The notes beneath the pieces were generated by a model, which was given only the letters and a program-made list of their open reading frames with translations, had not been told where the DNA came from and searched no databases. A program made the position numbers and the translations under genes. Positions 15,324 to 22,901 of a DNA stretch of 42,134 bases are shown here, in pieces (positions within the stretch are counted from its first letter, which is position 1; every line of letters begins with the position of its first letter). Location of the stretch: positions 1 to 42,134 of the forward strand of contig DLAP01000056.1 in NCBI GenBank assembly GCA_002493965.1, written 5' to 3'. Origin of the DNA: Clostridiales bacterium UBA7044 (GTDB taxonomy: Bacteria; Bacillota; Clostridia; Oscillospirales; Oscillospiraceae).

Positions 15324-16214
15324 TCAATCCCGCGTCAGTTCTGTTCCATTGATCTTTACAGAGGCCACCTGATCCAGGTCAATGACCCGGTTGAACATAA
15401 CCGTAAGAAGTACATTTTCTTGATTTGCCGCAAGCTCTACAGGCGACCATACGGAAAACAGCCAGTTTTCGACATCTCCCCCGCCTGCATTTTTCCCACT
15501 CACCGGATACTCCGTGCCATTCGCAAAGAAAACTACGATTTCATCGACGGTGGCAACTCTGTTTTTATCCCAAAGGGATTCCAAATTCCGGGCATCCACC
15601 CGCATGGAAATAGGACTTACGATAACATTGGAATCACCTAAGGTTACATTTTCTATGCCGCTGCTTTGAGAGCAGTCAAACGGGATTCTGTCCGGAGACG
15701 TGCTGTTTGCCTCGATTTCAGCACCACGCTCAATGAGAAGCATGTCTCTCAGCGCACGATAGGCAGCACCTTCTTCTCCAAACCAACCAATATCTTGCTG
15801 GAGCCGTTCCTCCGTGCCGTGTTCTCTCGCATCCTCCCAGACCTTTTCTATGGCTTCCTCCGGAGTGTATTGCGCCTTTACTTCTTCCATATATTGCTCG
15901 CTCCGAGTTTTAGGATCCAATCCATCTGCATCCAGATAAAGCCCTACGCTGAAGTCCTGGTCCATCCCTTCAGAAGCTTTCTGCTCTGAGTCATACTGGA
16001 AGTAATAGGCTGCTGCTAATGTATTTTCCGTGGTTTTGTCCTGGATGATGTAGCTATAGCCATATTGATTAAAGGCAGCAGGATTCCGGATCCCATCGTA
16101 GAAAAGCTGTCCGTCATATTGAGTCTCATATTTTGGAGGATTGGTCAGGGTAATAAGACGCGAAAAGCACCACTGTTCGGACAGGAATTTTGAAAAAATG
16201 AAAAACCGCCCTGC
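15324..16214 (-). pseudogene. 5'-truncated gene, probable C-terminal part of a DUF4179-type anti-sigma-like protein
   Basis: The reading frame is open from 16214 to the stop at 15324, 297 codons, but there is no ATG, GTG or TTG with a ribosome binding site at its front; the first ATG is at 15965, deep inside a coherent coding stretch. Upstream of that ATG the frame already reads NPPKYETQYDGQLFYDG and YGYSYIIQDKTTENT, and the C-terminus has VSPISMRVDARNLE and NRVIDLDQVASVKINGTEL. These resemble extracellular domains of DUF4179/DUF5643 membrane regulators of sigma factors, from memory only. The N-terminal cytoplasmic part and transmembrane helix are absent. The frame runs straight into the rpsU terminator, which suggests a deletion fused them. 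Confidence 0.6.
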
Positions 16215-16231
16215 TCACGCAGGACGGTTTT
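16202..16231 (-). terminator. Terminator of rpsU
   Basis: AAAACCGTCCTGC / GCAGGGCGGTTTT with a four-base loop and one mismatch, followed by TTTTTCATTTTTTC on the minus strand, 20 bases after the rpsU stop. Confidence 0.88.
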
Positions 16232-16250
16232 ATACGCTTATCAAGAGGGA

Positions 16251-16433
16251 TTAGTAATACTTTCTCTTGTTCTTACGGGCAGCTTCAGACTTCTGCTTGC
16301 GCTTCAGGCTGGGGCTGACGTAATGCTCGCGCTTCTTCACTTCGGCAATAACGCCCTCCTTGGCACAGCTCCGCTTAAAGCGGCGCAGAGCGCTTTCCAG
16401 AGACTCGTTCTCCTTGACGCGAATTTCAGACAT
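16251..16433 (-). CDS. rpsU: 30S ribosomal protein S21
   Basis: This 60-residue protein begins SEIRVKENESLESALRRFKR and ends with a lysine and arginine-rich tail, as S21 proteins do. It binds the head of the 30S subunit near the anti-Shine-Dalgarno region. An upstream in-frame ATG at 16457 would add eight residues not seen in the family; the ATG at 16433 has GGAGGGAGGG about seven bases upstream. The gene has a perfect consensus promoter and its own terminator, fitting high expression. Confidence 0.97.
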   Translation of the reverse strand: MSEIRVKENESLESALRRFKRSCAKEGVIAEVKKREHYVSPSLKRKQKSEAARKNKRKYY

Positions 16434-16503
16434 TGTTTTCCCTCCCTCCGATGGCATCCGGCTATATCCAGGATGCGTTCAGGGCCTATCACTAGGCTTG
16501 ACT

Positions 16504-16532
16504 ATTATATCCGTCTTTTCTCCAAATGTCAA
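16504..16532 (-). promoter_or_regulatory. Consensus sigma-A promoter of rpsU
   Basis: TTGACA (16527-16532), 17 bases, TATAAT (16504-16509) on the minus strand, all twelve positions matching consensus. The leader is about 65 bases and contains no obvious hairpin. Confidence 0.92.
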
Positions 16533-16579
16533 GCCGGATTTTGGTGTTTTTACAAAAAAGTAAAACTTACAGAAGCGGT

Positions 16580-16856
16580 GGAAGCCCTCTCGGTCACGGC
16601 TTACGCCGTGCCAGCTCTTACACCATGGTATGGCTGCCACCGGCAGCCATAATGATCTTAATTCGCTGTGCGGAGCACCACCGTGACGGATGAGGTGTTT
16701 CTCTATGGGACCCAGTTCGTACGACTAACCACCTCACCCGCCCCCTTCGGGGGCACCGGCTTGCTGCGGCAAGCCCCGGTCGCAGCTCTGACAGTCCACC
16801 GATTATGTCTTCACTCCTGCGACTGCGCTTCGCTTACCCCAGAGGGGAGGGCTTTC
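16580..16856. repeat. MITE-like inverted-repeat element
   Basis: The 277-base stretch between the rpsU promoter and the leuS stop has imperfect terminal inverted repeats: GGAAGCCCTC at the left and, on the opposite strand, GAAAGCCCTC at the right. Inside are hairpins CACGGC/GCCGTG (16595-16610), TATGGCTGCC/GGCAGCCATA (16629-16651), GCCCCC/GGGGGC (16740-16755) and GGCTTGC/GCAAGCC (16758-16775), plus a GATGAGGTG ... CACCTCACC pair. There is no protein-coding frame. It resembles the short palindromic elements scattered through gut Clostridia genomes and ends four bases from the leuS stop codon. Confidence 0.5.
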
Positions 16857-16859
16857 GGC

Positions 16860-19283
16860 TCACTTCACAATCAGGTTGACCAGCTTATTCTTGACCACAA
16901 TGGTCTTGACGATGCTGCCCCCCTGCTTTTCCAGGAACCGGGCAATTTTTTCATCCGCCAGGACATTCGCGACCACCTGGTCGTTATCCAGGTCTGCCTC
17001 CATAGCCACAGTGCCCCGCATCTTGCCGTTGACCTGAACCGCCATGGTAACTTCACTGTCCTTGCACTTTTCCTCAGAATAGGTGGGCCAGCTTTCATAA
17101 GCGATGGTATTGTCATGACCCAGGACCTGCCAAATCTCCTCACCCACATGGGGCGTAATGCAGGACATCATCTTGATGAAGCCCTCGGCGTACTCCCTGG
17201 GGCAGGTGCCGTTCTTGTAGACCTCGTTGACAAAGACCATCATCTGGGCGATGGCGGTGTTGAAGCCCAGAACTTCAAAATCGTTTGTCACTTTTTTCAC
17301 GGTCTGGTGGTAGATTTTGGTCAGCTTCCCGTCGTCGGTTTCCGTGATATTCTTCTCCTCGGTGAAGAAGTTCCAGACACGGTTGATAAACTTCTTGGCG
17401 CCCGCCACGGCGGTGGTGCTCCAGGGCTTGGAAACCTCCAGGGGGCCCATGAACATTTCATACAGCCGCAGAGTGTCCGCACCGTACTCCCGGACCACAT
17501 CGCTGGGATTGACCACGAACTCCGGGTACCGCTTGCCCATCTTAATGCCGTTCTCGCCCAGAATCATACCCTGGTGGACCAGCTTCTTGAAAGGCTCCTT
17601 CACCGGAGACAGACCGTTATCGTACAGGAACCGGTTCCAAATCCGGGAATACATCAGGTGTCCCACCGCATGCTCCGGGCCGCCAACGTACAGGTCTACA
17701 GGCATCCAGTGCTTCAGAAGCTCCGGATCACAGAAGGTCGTGTCGTTCTCGGGGTCGATATAGCGCATGTAGTACCAGGAGGAACCGGCAGACCCAGGCA
17801 TGGTAGAGGTCTCCCGGACGCCCTTGATGCCGTTTTTGTTATACTGCTTCCACTCGGTGGCGTTTTCCAGGGGAGCCTGACCATTGCGGCCCTTGTAGTC
17901 CTCCAGCTCCGGCAGGATCAGGGGCAGTTCTTCGTCCGGCAGGAAGTAGGTCTTCCCGTCCGAAGTGTACACGCAGGGAACCGGCTCACCCCAGTATCTC
18001 TGGCGGGCAAAAATCCACTCCCGGAAGTGATAATTGTTCTTCCTTCTGGCAACGCCCTGCTTTTCCAGCTTCTGGGTAATGGCTTCCTTGGCTTCCTCCA
18101 CGGTCAGGCCGGTAAATTCCTCGGAATTGATCAGCTTACAGCCCTTGCCCAGGTAGTCCTGCTTCTCAAAGGCGTGCTCGGACACGTCGCCCCCGTCGAT
18201 GACCTGAATCATGGGGATGTTATGGACTTGGGCGTACTCAAAGTCACGCTGGTCGTGGCTGGGCACAGCCATGACCGCGCCGGTGCCGTAGTTTGCCAGC
18301 ACGAAGTCGCCGATGAACACGCTGACCTGCTTGCCGTTCACCGGATTGATGGCATACACGCCTTCCAGCCGGCAGCCGGACTTGGTCTTGTTCAGTTCGG
18401 TGCGATCCATGTCGCTCTTCTTTACGGACTCGGCGATGTAGGTCTGGACCTCTTCCTTATTCTGGACCCGATCCATCAGATCCTGGACGATCTTGCCATC
18501 GGGAGCCAGCACCATGAAGGTGATACCGTAGATGGTTTCAATACAGGTGGTATAGATAGAAAACTCGCCGCCGCCCACCAGCTGAAAGTCCACCTCCACG
18601 CCGGTAGACTTGCCGATCCAGTTGCGCTGAATCTCCTTGGTGGATTCGGGCCAATCAATCTCATTCAGACCCTCCAGCAGTTTCTCTGCAAAGGCGGGCT
18701 GGTCGATGACCCACTGCATCATATTCTTCTTCACCACGGGATAGCCGCCACGCTCGGACTTGCCGTCGATGACCTCATCGTTAGAAAGCACGGTACCCAG
18801 TTCTTCGCACCAGTTCACGGGCATTTCAATCCGCTTGGCGTAGCCCGCCTCGTAGAGCTTCTTAAAGATCCACTGGGTCCATTTGTAGAAACTGGGGTCG
18901 GAGGTCGCCACCATCTTGGACCAGTCGTAGTCAAAGCCCAGTTCCTTCAGCTGACTCGAGAAGGTCTGGATATTCTTCTCGGTAAAGCCCGCAGGATGAT
19001 GGCCGGTGTTGACAGCGTACTGCTCGGCGGGCAGGCCGAAGGAGTCGTAGCCCATGGGGTGCAGCACGTTGTAGCCCTGCATCCGCTTCATCCGGGACAT
19101 GATGTCCGTCGCGGTGTAGCCCTCGGGGTGGCCCGCATGAAGGCCCACGCCGGAGGGGTAGGGGAACATATCCAGCACATAGTACTTAGGCTTCAAAAAA
19201 TCCCACACATCCGTATGGAAGGTGTCGTGCTCCTCCCAGTACTTGTGCCATTTGGCTTCAATTTTTGCGTGATCGTAGTTCAT
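16860..19283 (-). CDS. leuS: Leucyl-tRNA synthetase
   Basis: The 807-residue class I synthetase charges tRNA-Leu. The HIGH-type motif is HAGH within YPSGVGLHAGHPEGYTATD, the editing CP1 domain occupies roughly 220-420, and the KMSKS loop reads KMGKR, a mild variant. The C-terminal region ends VNLIVK. The other in-frame ATG, at 19292, sits only one base after AGGAAGG; the ATG at 19283 is about ten bases from it and gives MNYDHAKIEAKWHKYW, the usual family opening. It is the last gene of the smc operon, 29 bases after rsfS, and no simple T-run terminator follows; the inverted-repeat element lies immediately downstream. Confidence 0.97.
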   Translation of the reverse strand: MNYDHAKIEAKWHKYWEEHDTFHTDVWDFLKPKYYVLDMFPYPSGVGLHAGHPEGYTATDIMSRMKRMQGYNVLHPMGYDSFGLPAEQYAVNTGHHPAGFTEKNIQTFSSQLKELGFDYDWSKMVATSDPSFYKWTQWIFKKLYEAGYAKRIEMPVNWCEELGTVLSNDEVIDGKSERGGYPVVKKNMMQWVIDQPAFAEKLLEGLNEIDWPESTKEIQRNWIGKSTGVEVDFQLVGGGEFSIYTTCIETIYGITFMVLAPDGKIVQDLMDRVQNKEEVQTYIAESVKKSDMDRTELNKTKSGCRLEGVYAINPVNGKQVSVFIGDFVLANYGTGAVMAVPSHDQRDFEYAQVHNIPMIQVIDGGDVSEHAFEKQDYLGKGCKLINSEEFTGLTVEEAKEAITQKLEKQGVARRKNNYHFREWIFARQRYWGEPVPCVYTSDGKTYFLPDEELPLILPELEDYKGRNGQAPLENATEWKQYNKNGIKGVRETSTMPGSAGSSWYYMRYIDPENDTTFCDPELLKHWMPVDLYVGGPEHAVGHLMYSRIWNRFLYDNGLSPVKEPFKKLVHQGMILGENGIKMGKRYPEFVVNPSDVVREYGADTLRLYEMFMGPLEVSKPWSTTAVAGAKKFINRVWNFFTEEKNITETDDGKLTKIYHQTVKKVTNDFEVLGFNTAIAQMMVFVNEVYKNGTCPREYAEGFIKMMSCITPHVGEEIWQVLGHDNTIAYESWPTYSEEKCKDSEVTMAVQVNGKMRGTVAMEADLDNDQVVANVLADEKIARFLEKQGGSIVKTIVVKNKLVNLIVK

Positions 19284-19312
19284 AGGGAACATTCCTTCCT
19301 AACTTACCCCAG

Positions 19313-19675
19313 TTACTCCGGGATGATAATCTCTTTCAGGTCAATGACCTCGGCATCTGCCCACAGCCGCTCCAGATCGTAAAAACGTCTTGCTTCCTCG
19401 GTAAACACATGGACAACCAATGTGCCGTAATCCAGCAGCTCCCAACCGCTGCCGTTGTGCCCTTCCCGGCCCAGCATGGGTTCCCCCAACTGATCCAGGG
19501 TATACTCTGCATAGTCGCACAGAGTTTTCACATGGGTGTTGGAAGTGCCGGTGCAGATCAGAAAATAGTCAGCCAGGGAGCTGACCCGGTCGATTTTCAG
19601 GAGCCTAATGTCCATGCCCTTCTTCTCGTCCAGCGCCCGAGTTACCTGCATGGCAATTTCTTTCGGTGGTAACAT
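19313..19675 (-). CDS. rsfS: Ribosomal silencing factor RsfS
   Basis: The 120-residue protein has the DUF143/RsfS core, including SLADYFLICTGTSNTHVKTL and WELLDYGTLVVHVFTEEARRFYDLERLW. It binds L14 and blocks joining of ribosomal subunits under nutrient limitation. It is placed 14 bases after nadD-yqeK, a conserved Firmicute order; the LytR-type gene often found between them is absent. Length is typical. Confidence 0.95.
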   Translation of the reverse strand: MLPPKEIAMQVTRALDEKKGMDIRLLKIDRVSSLADYFLICTGTSNTHVKTLCDYAEYTLDQLGEPMLGREGHNGSGWELLDYGTLVVHVFTEEARRFYDLERLWADAEVIDLKEIIIPE

Positions 19676-19689
19676 ATTCTCTTTCCTTT

Positions 19690-20880
19690 CTAAAATAGTG
19701 GAACGTAATCTTTCAAATACTCCAGTGCTTCCTTGGATTCCGGGGAAACCTCGCTGCCCTGCTCTTTCAGGTGATCCATGGTCATATCCAGTCCCAGCTT
19801 CAGCGCCCCGGTAATGTCCCGGAAGGCCAGGTCCCGGAGCTGCTCCACCCCGGGAAATGCCCGGTTAGGCTCCATATAGTCTGCCACATAAATGATGGTT
19901 TCAAGCAGATTCATGTTTGCTTTTCCGGTGGTATGGGAGCGGATCGCGTCCACCACCGCTTGGCTTTCCCCGAAAATCCGCTTCGCCACCAGGGACCCTG
20001 TCAGGGCGTGGAGGGTCTTGGGATATCGCCTGGAAAAATCATTTAAGATTTTACCATAGGCGTCGCACAAAGTCAACTGGAGGGGCCCGTCCAGGGCCTT
20101 CGTAATATCGTGCAAAATCCCCGCCCGGGCCGCGTCCGTCTCGTCCGCGCCCCAGCGCTTTGCCAGTTCCACCGCCGTGTCCCGGCAGCCCAGGACATGG
20201 TTCAGCCGGTTGGGATTCAGGAGAGAAACGACCACCTGCTCTAATCTTTCCATGGGCAGGTTTTTCCAGTCCTCAGCGGTATGATACAGCCCCTTTTCCC
20301 GGATGTACGCCCCCACGCCCTCCGGCAGGAAGGCGTCGGCACACCGAAATGCCAAAAGCCTTCGCATCTGGGTGGAGGAAATGGGCACCACCGCGTTTTT
20401 CACCAGCCGCACCTGACCGCCAAGCGCTGTGATCTCCTGGCACTTTTCGTCAATGGCAGCTTTTTCACCCTTCTCTCCCCGGTAAAATACCCCCAGGGAG
20501 GCCATTTTCAGGATTTTTCCCGATTCTCTCCATTTGAAGAAGCCCAGGAACATATCCGTTCCCATCAGCAGTGTCAATTCCGCCTCCGGGTACATTTCTT
20601 TCAGGGCCGCCAGGGTGTCCACCGTATAGCTGACCCCTTCCCGCTTTAGCTCCAGGTCCGACGCTTCCATCCCCGGCTCCTGATTCGTGGCGATTTCCAG
20701 CATGGCCAGCCGGTCCTCAGGGCTGGGAGAATCGGGGGGCAGCACCTTATGGGGTGCGATCCGGTCTGGAATGAACAGGATTTTTGTCAGATTCAGGGTT
20801 TCCATTGCCTGTTTTGCCGCCTGAATATGCCCCAAATGGGGTGGATTGAAGGTTCCGCCAAAAATGCCGATACGCTCCAT
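19690..20880 (-). CDS. nadD-yqeK: Fusion of nicotinate-nucleotide adenylyltransferase (NadD) and YqeK-type HD hydrolase
   Basis: The 396-residue protein joins two enzymes usually coded separately in Bacillus. Residues 1-200 are NadD, which makes deamido-NAD from NaMN and ATP, with GIFGGTFNPPHLGH and ISSTQMRR. Residues 205-396 are a YqeK HD domain (NHVLGCRDTAVELAKR, GILHDITK, RSHTTGK) of the kind that splits Ap4A symmetrically. An in-frame TTG lies one codon upstream, but the ATG at 20880 is six bases after GGAGG and is preferred. The fusion links NAD synthesis to removal of a dinucleotide by-product or alarmone; that link is an inference. Confidence 0.93.
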   Translation of the reverse strand: MERIGIFGGTFNPPHLGHIQAAKQAMETLNLTKILFIPDRIAPHKVLPPDSPSPEDRLAMLEIATNQEPGMEASDLELKREGVSYTVDTLAALKEMYPEAELTLLMGTDMFLGFFKWRESGKILKMASLGVFYRGEKGEKAAIDEKCQEITALGGQVRLVKNAVVPISSTQMRRLLAFRCADAFLPEGVGAYIREKGLYHTAEDWKNLPMERLEQVVVSLLNPNRLNHVLGCRDTAVELAKRWGADETDAARAGILHDITKALDGPLQLTLCDAYGKILNDFSRRYPKTLHALTGSLVAKRIFGESQAVVDAIRSHTTGKANMNLLETIIYVADYMEPNRAFPGVEQLRDLAFRDITGALKLGLDMTMDHLKEQGSEVSPESKEALEYLKDYVPLF

Positions 20881-20916
20881 CAATACCCTCCTCCGTTTTC
20901 TCAGCGCTCGGGAAGC

Positions 20917-21387
20917 TTAATCCCGCTCTCGAAGCTGCTTCTCTCGATTCTTCTCTGCGGCCTTCTGGATGGCCTGTTCCCGGAAATACTGGTTGCGCTG
21001 CTCCCGGGCCTGCCTTGCCGCCGCCCGCCGTGCCCGGGCGCCCTTGCCTACCGGGTCGGACTTACTCTTGGGCGTCTCCTTCCGTTTGGCCCGGCCGGTC
21101 TGATTCCGTTCCTCCTGACACTTTTCGCTGAACCGCCAGATCACGAACTTGTAGCCGACGCAGGCGATGCCTTCCGCACCGGTGGCCTCACAGATGGCAT
21201 CGCTTACCTCTCTGGGACTCATCAGGGCCGTTTCCAGCACCTTTCCCTTCACGAGTTCTTTCGCTGTCAGAAGCGTTTCCGCTTCCGCTATGACGCCTTC
21301 TGTGACGCCGTCCTTGCCCACAATCAATGTGGTTTCCAGAGCATTGGCCCGGGCACGAAACTCGGCCCGCTGTTTACTTGTCAGCAT
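20917..21387 (-). CDS. YhbY family RNA-binding (CRM domain) protein with basic tail
   Basis: The 156-residue protein has the CRM domain at residues 1-95: LTSKQRAEFRARA at the start, then LIVGKDGVTEGVI. YhbY binds pre-50S particles in E. coli. Here the usual 95-residue protein is followed by about 60 residues rich in arginine, lysine, glutamine and glutamate (AKRKETPKSK and repeated RAARRAAARQ-like runs), probably disordered and nucleic-acid binding. The CRM domain usually carries a GxxG loop; here it reads VGKDG. The start overlaps rdgB by 14 bases. Confidence 0.85.
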   Translation of the reverse strand: MLTSKQRAEFRARANALETTLIVGKDGVTEGVIAEAETLLTAKELVKGKVLETALMSPREVSDAICEATGAEGIACVGYKFVIWRFSEKCQEERNQTGRAKRKETPKSKSDPVGKGARARRAAARQAREQRNQYFREQAIQKAAEKNREKQLRERD

Positions 21388-21979
21388 AGCCTGCCTCCTT
21401 TAGTTTCTCGTAAAATACCCGCAGCGCCGCCCCCCGGTGGGAAACCTTGTTTTTCTCCTCGCTGCTCATTTCCGCTGTAGACATGCCCATGGGCGGATAG
21501 TAGAAAATGGGGTCATAGCCGAAGCCGTTTTCCCCTCTTGGCTCACGAAGAAGTTCACCGTGGATCTCTCCCCGGGCCTGAATGGTCTGCCCCTCCGGTG
21601 TCACCATGGTGATGACGCAGACGAACTTCGCCTGACGCTGGCCGTCGGGCACATGCTCCGTATTTTTCAGCAGAAGCTGGAGCCTGCCCCAGTCGTCCAG
21701 GGATTCGTCAAAGCCATACCGGGCAGAGTAAATCCCCGGCTCTCCGTTCAGAGCGTCCACCGCAATGCCGGAATCGTCTGCCAGAGCGGGCAGGCCCGTT
21801 GCCTGCATCACCGCGTTTGCTTTCAGGAAAGAGTTTTCCTCGAACGTCGTTCCCGTTTCCTCTACGTCAATGTCCACCCCAAGTTCCGATTCCAGAACCA
21901 GCTCCATACCAAATTTCTCGGTGATCTTGCTGATTTCCACCAGCTTATGGGGATTTTTACTCGCCAGAACTACCTTCAT
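21374..21979 (-). CDS. rdgB: XTP/dITP diphosphatase (non-canonical purine NTP pyrophosphatase)
   Basis: The 201-residue enzyme hydrolyses XTP, ITP and dITP to monophosphates, cleaning the nucleotide pool. The motifs LASKNPHKLVEI, ALADDSGIAVDALNG and GFGYDPIFYYP are characteristic, and SHRGAALR is near the C-terminus. Length is normal. The ATG shares one base with the ftsY stop codon (TGATG), so translation is coupled. Confidence 0.96.
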   Translation of the reverse strand: MKVVLASKNPHKLVEISKITEKFGMELVLESELGVDIDVEETGTTFEENSFLKANAVMQATGLPALADDSGIAVDALNGEPGIYSARYGFDESLDDWGRLQLLLKNTEHVPDGQRQAKFVCVITMVTPEGQTIQARGEIHGELLREPRGENGFGYDPIFYYPPMGMSTAEMSSEEKNKVSHRGAALRVFYEKLKEAGYADK

Positions 21980-22884
21980 CAGATCAGCGCCTCCACAAAA
22001 TCCCGAGCATTAAAGGGCATCAGGTCCTCCGCCTGTTCCCCCACCCCGATAAACTTCACGGGGATTTGCAAAGCGTCCGCCACGGCTACCACAATGCCGC
22101 CCTTGGCGGTGCCGTCCAGCTTGGTCAGGGCAATGGCCGTAACTCCGGCAATCTCCTGAAACTGCTTTGCCTGAATCAGGCCGTTCTGTCCCGTGGTGCC
22201 GTCCAGCACCAGCAGCACCTCCCGGGATGCCTCCGGCAGCTCCCGGGCCACGATCCGACTGATCTTATTCAGTTCATTCATCAGGTTGGCTTTGTTGTGG
22301 AGCCGTCCCGCTGTGTCAATGAGGATCACATCCACGTCCCGGGATTTGGCCGCCTGCAAGCCGTCGAACACCACGGAGGCCGGGTCGGCTCCCTCGTGCT
22401 GCCGGACGATATCCGCGCCGCTTCTTTCTGCCCAGATTTCCAGCTGGTCGGCAGCGGCGGCACGGAAGGTATCCCCCGCCACCAGCAGCACCTTCTTGCC
22501 CTGACCCACAAGCTGCTTGGACAGCTTCCCGATGGTGGTGGTCTTGCCCACGCCGTTGACCCCGATTACCAGGATCACGGCGGGCTTGGTAGAAAGGTTC
22601 AACTCTGTGTCCCCCACGTTCAGCATATCCACCAAAATCTCTTTCAGGGCGGTTTTTGCTTCCTCCGGGGTCTTTAAGTGTTGGGCCCGAACAGCCTTGC
22701 GCAGGCTTTCCACCGCCTTCACAGCCGTGTCCACCCCCAGGTCAGCCAGGATCAGTCCTTCTTCCAGTTCGTCATAAAAGTCGTCGTCAATTTCCGAAAA
22801 GCCAGTGAAAACCCCGCCCAGGGTACTGCTCAGCGCGTCCCGGGTCTTACTGAGCCCTGCCTTAATTTTATCAAAAAAGCCCAT
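21979..22884 (-). CDS. ftsY: Signal recognition particle receptor FtsY
   Basis: The 301-residue GTPase has only a short N-terminal region before the N domain (no long acidic A domain), then the G domain with P-loop GVNGVGKTTTIGKL, DTAGRLHNKANLM and TKLDGTAKGG. It receives SRP-bound ribosomes at the membrane; the N-terminal helix MGFFDKIKAGLSKTRDAL may bind lipid directly. It follows smc by 17 bases, the usual smc-ftsY order in Firmicutes. Confidence 0.97.
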   Translation of the reverse strand: MGFFDKIKAGLSKTRDALSSTLGGVFTGFSEIDDDFYDELEEGLILADLGVDTAVKAVESLRKAVRAQHLKTPEEAKTALKEILVDMLNVGDTELNLSTKPAVILVIGVNGVGKTTTIGKLSKQLVGQGKKVLLVAGDTFRAAAADQLEIWAERSGADIVRQHEGADPASVVFDGLQAAKSRDVDVILIDTAGRLHNKANLMNELNKISRIVARELPEASREVLLVLDGTTGQNGLIQAKQFQEIAGVTAIALTKLDGTAKGGIVVAVADALQIPVKFIGVGEQAEDLMPFNARDFVEALI

Positions 22885-22901
22885 GTATCTTTCCTTCCTT
22901 T

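Noticed and set aside
16490..16860. CRISPR-like repeats between rpsU and leuS
   Set aside because: The hairpins differ from each other and are not evenly spaced; no repeat-spacer pattern.
16668..19382. A 904-codon open frame on the plus strand opposite leuS
   Set aside because: It is antisense to a complete leuS with all synthetase motifs, and its composition (rich in H, G, L, V) is what codon bias on the opposite strand produces.
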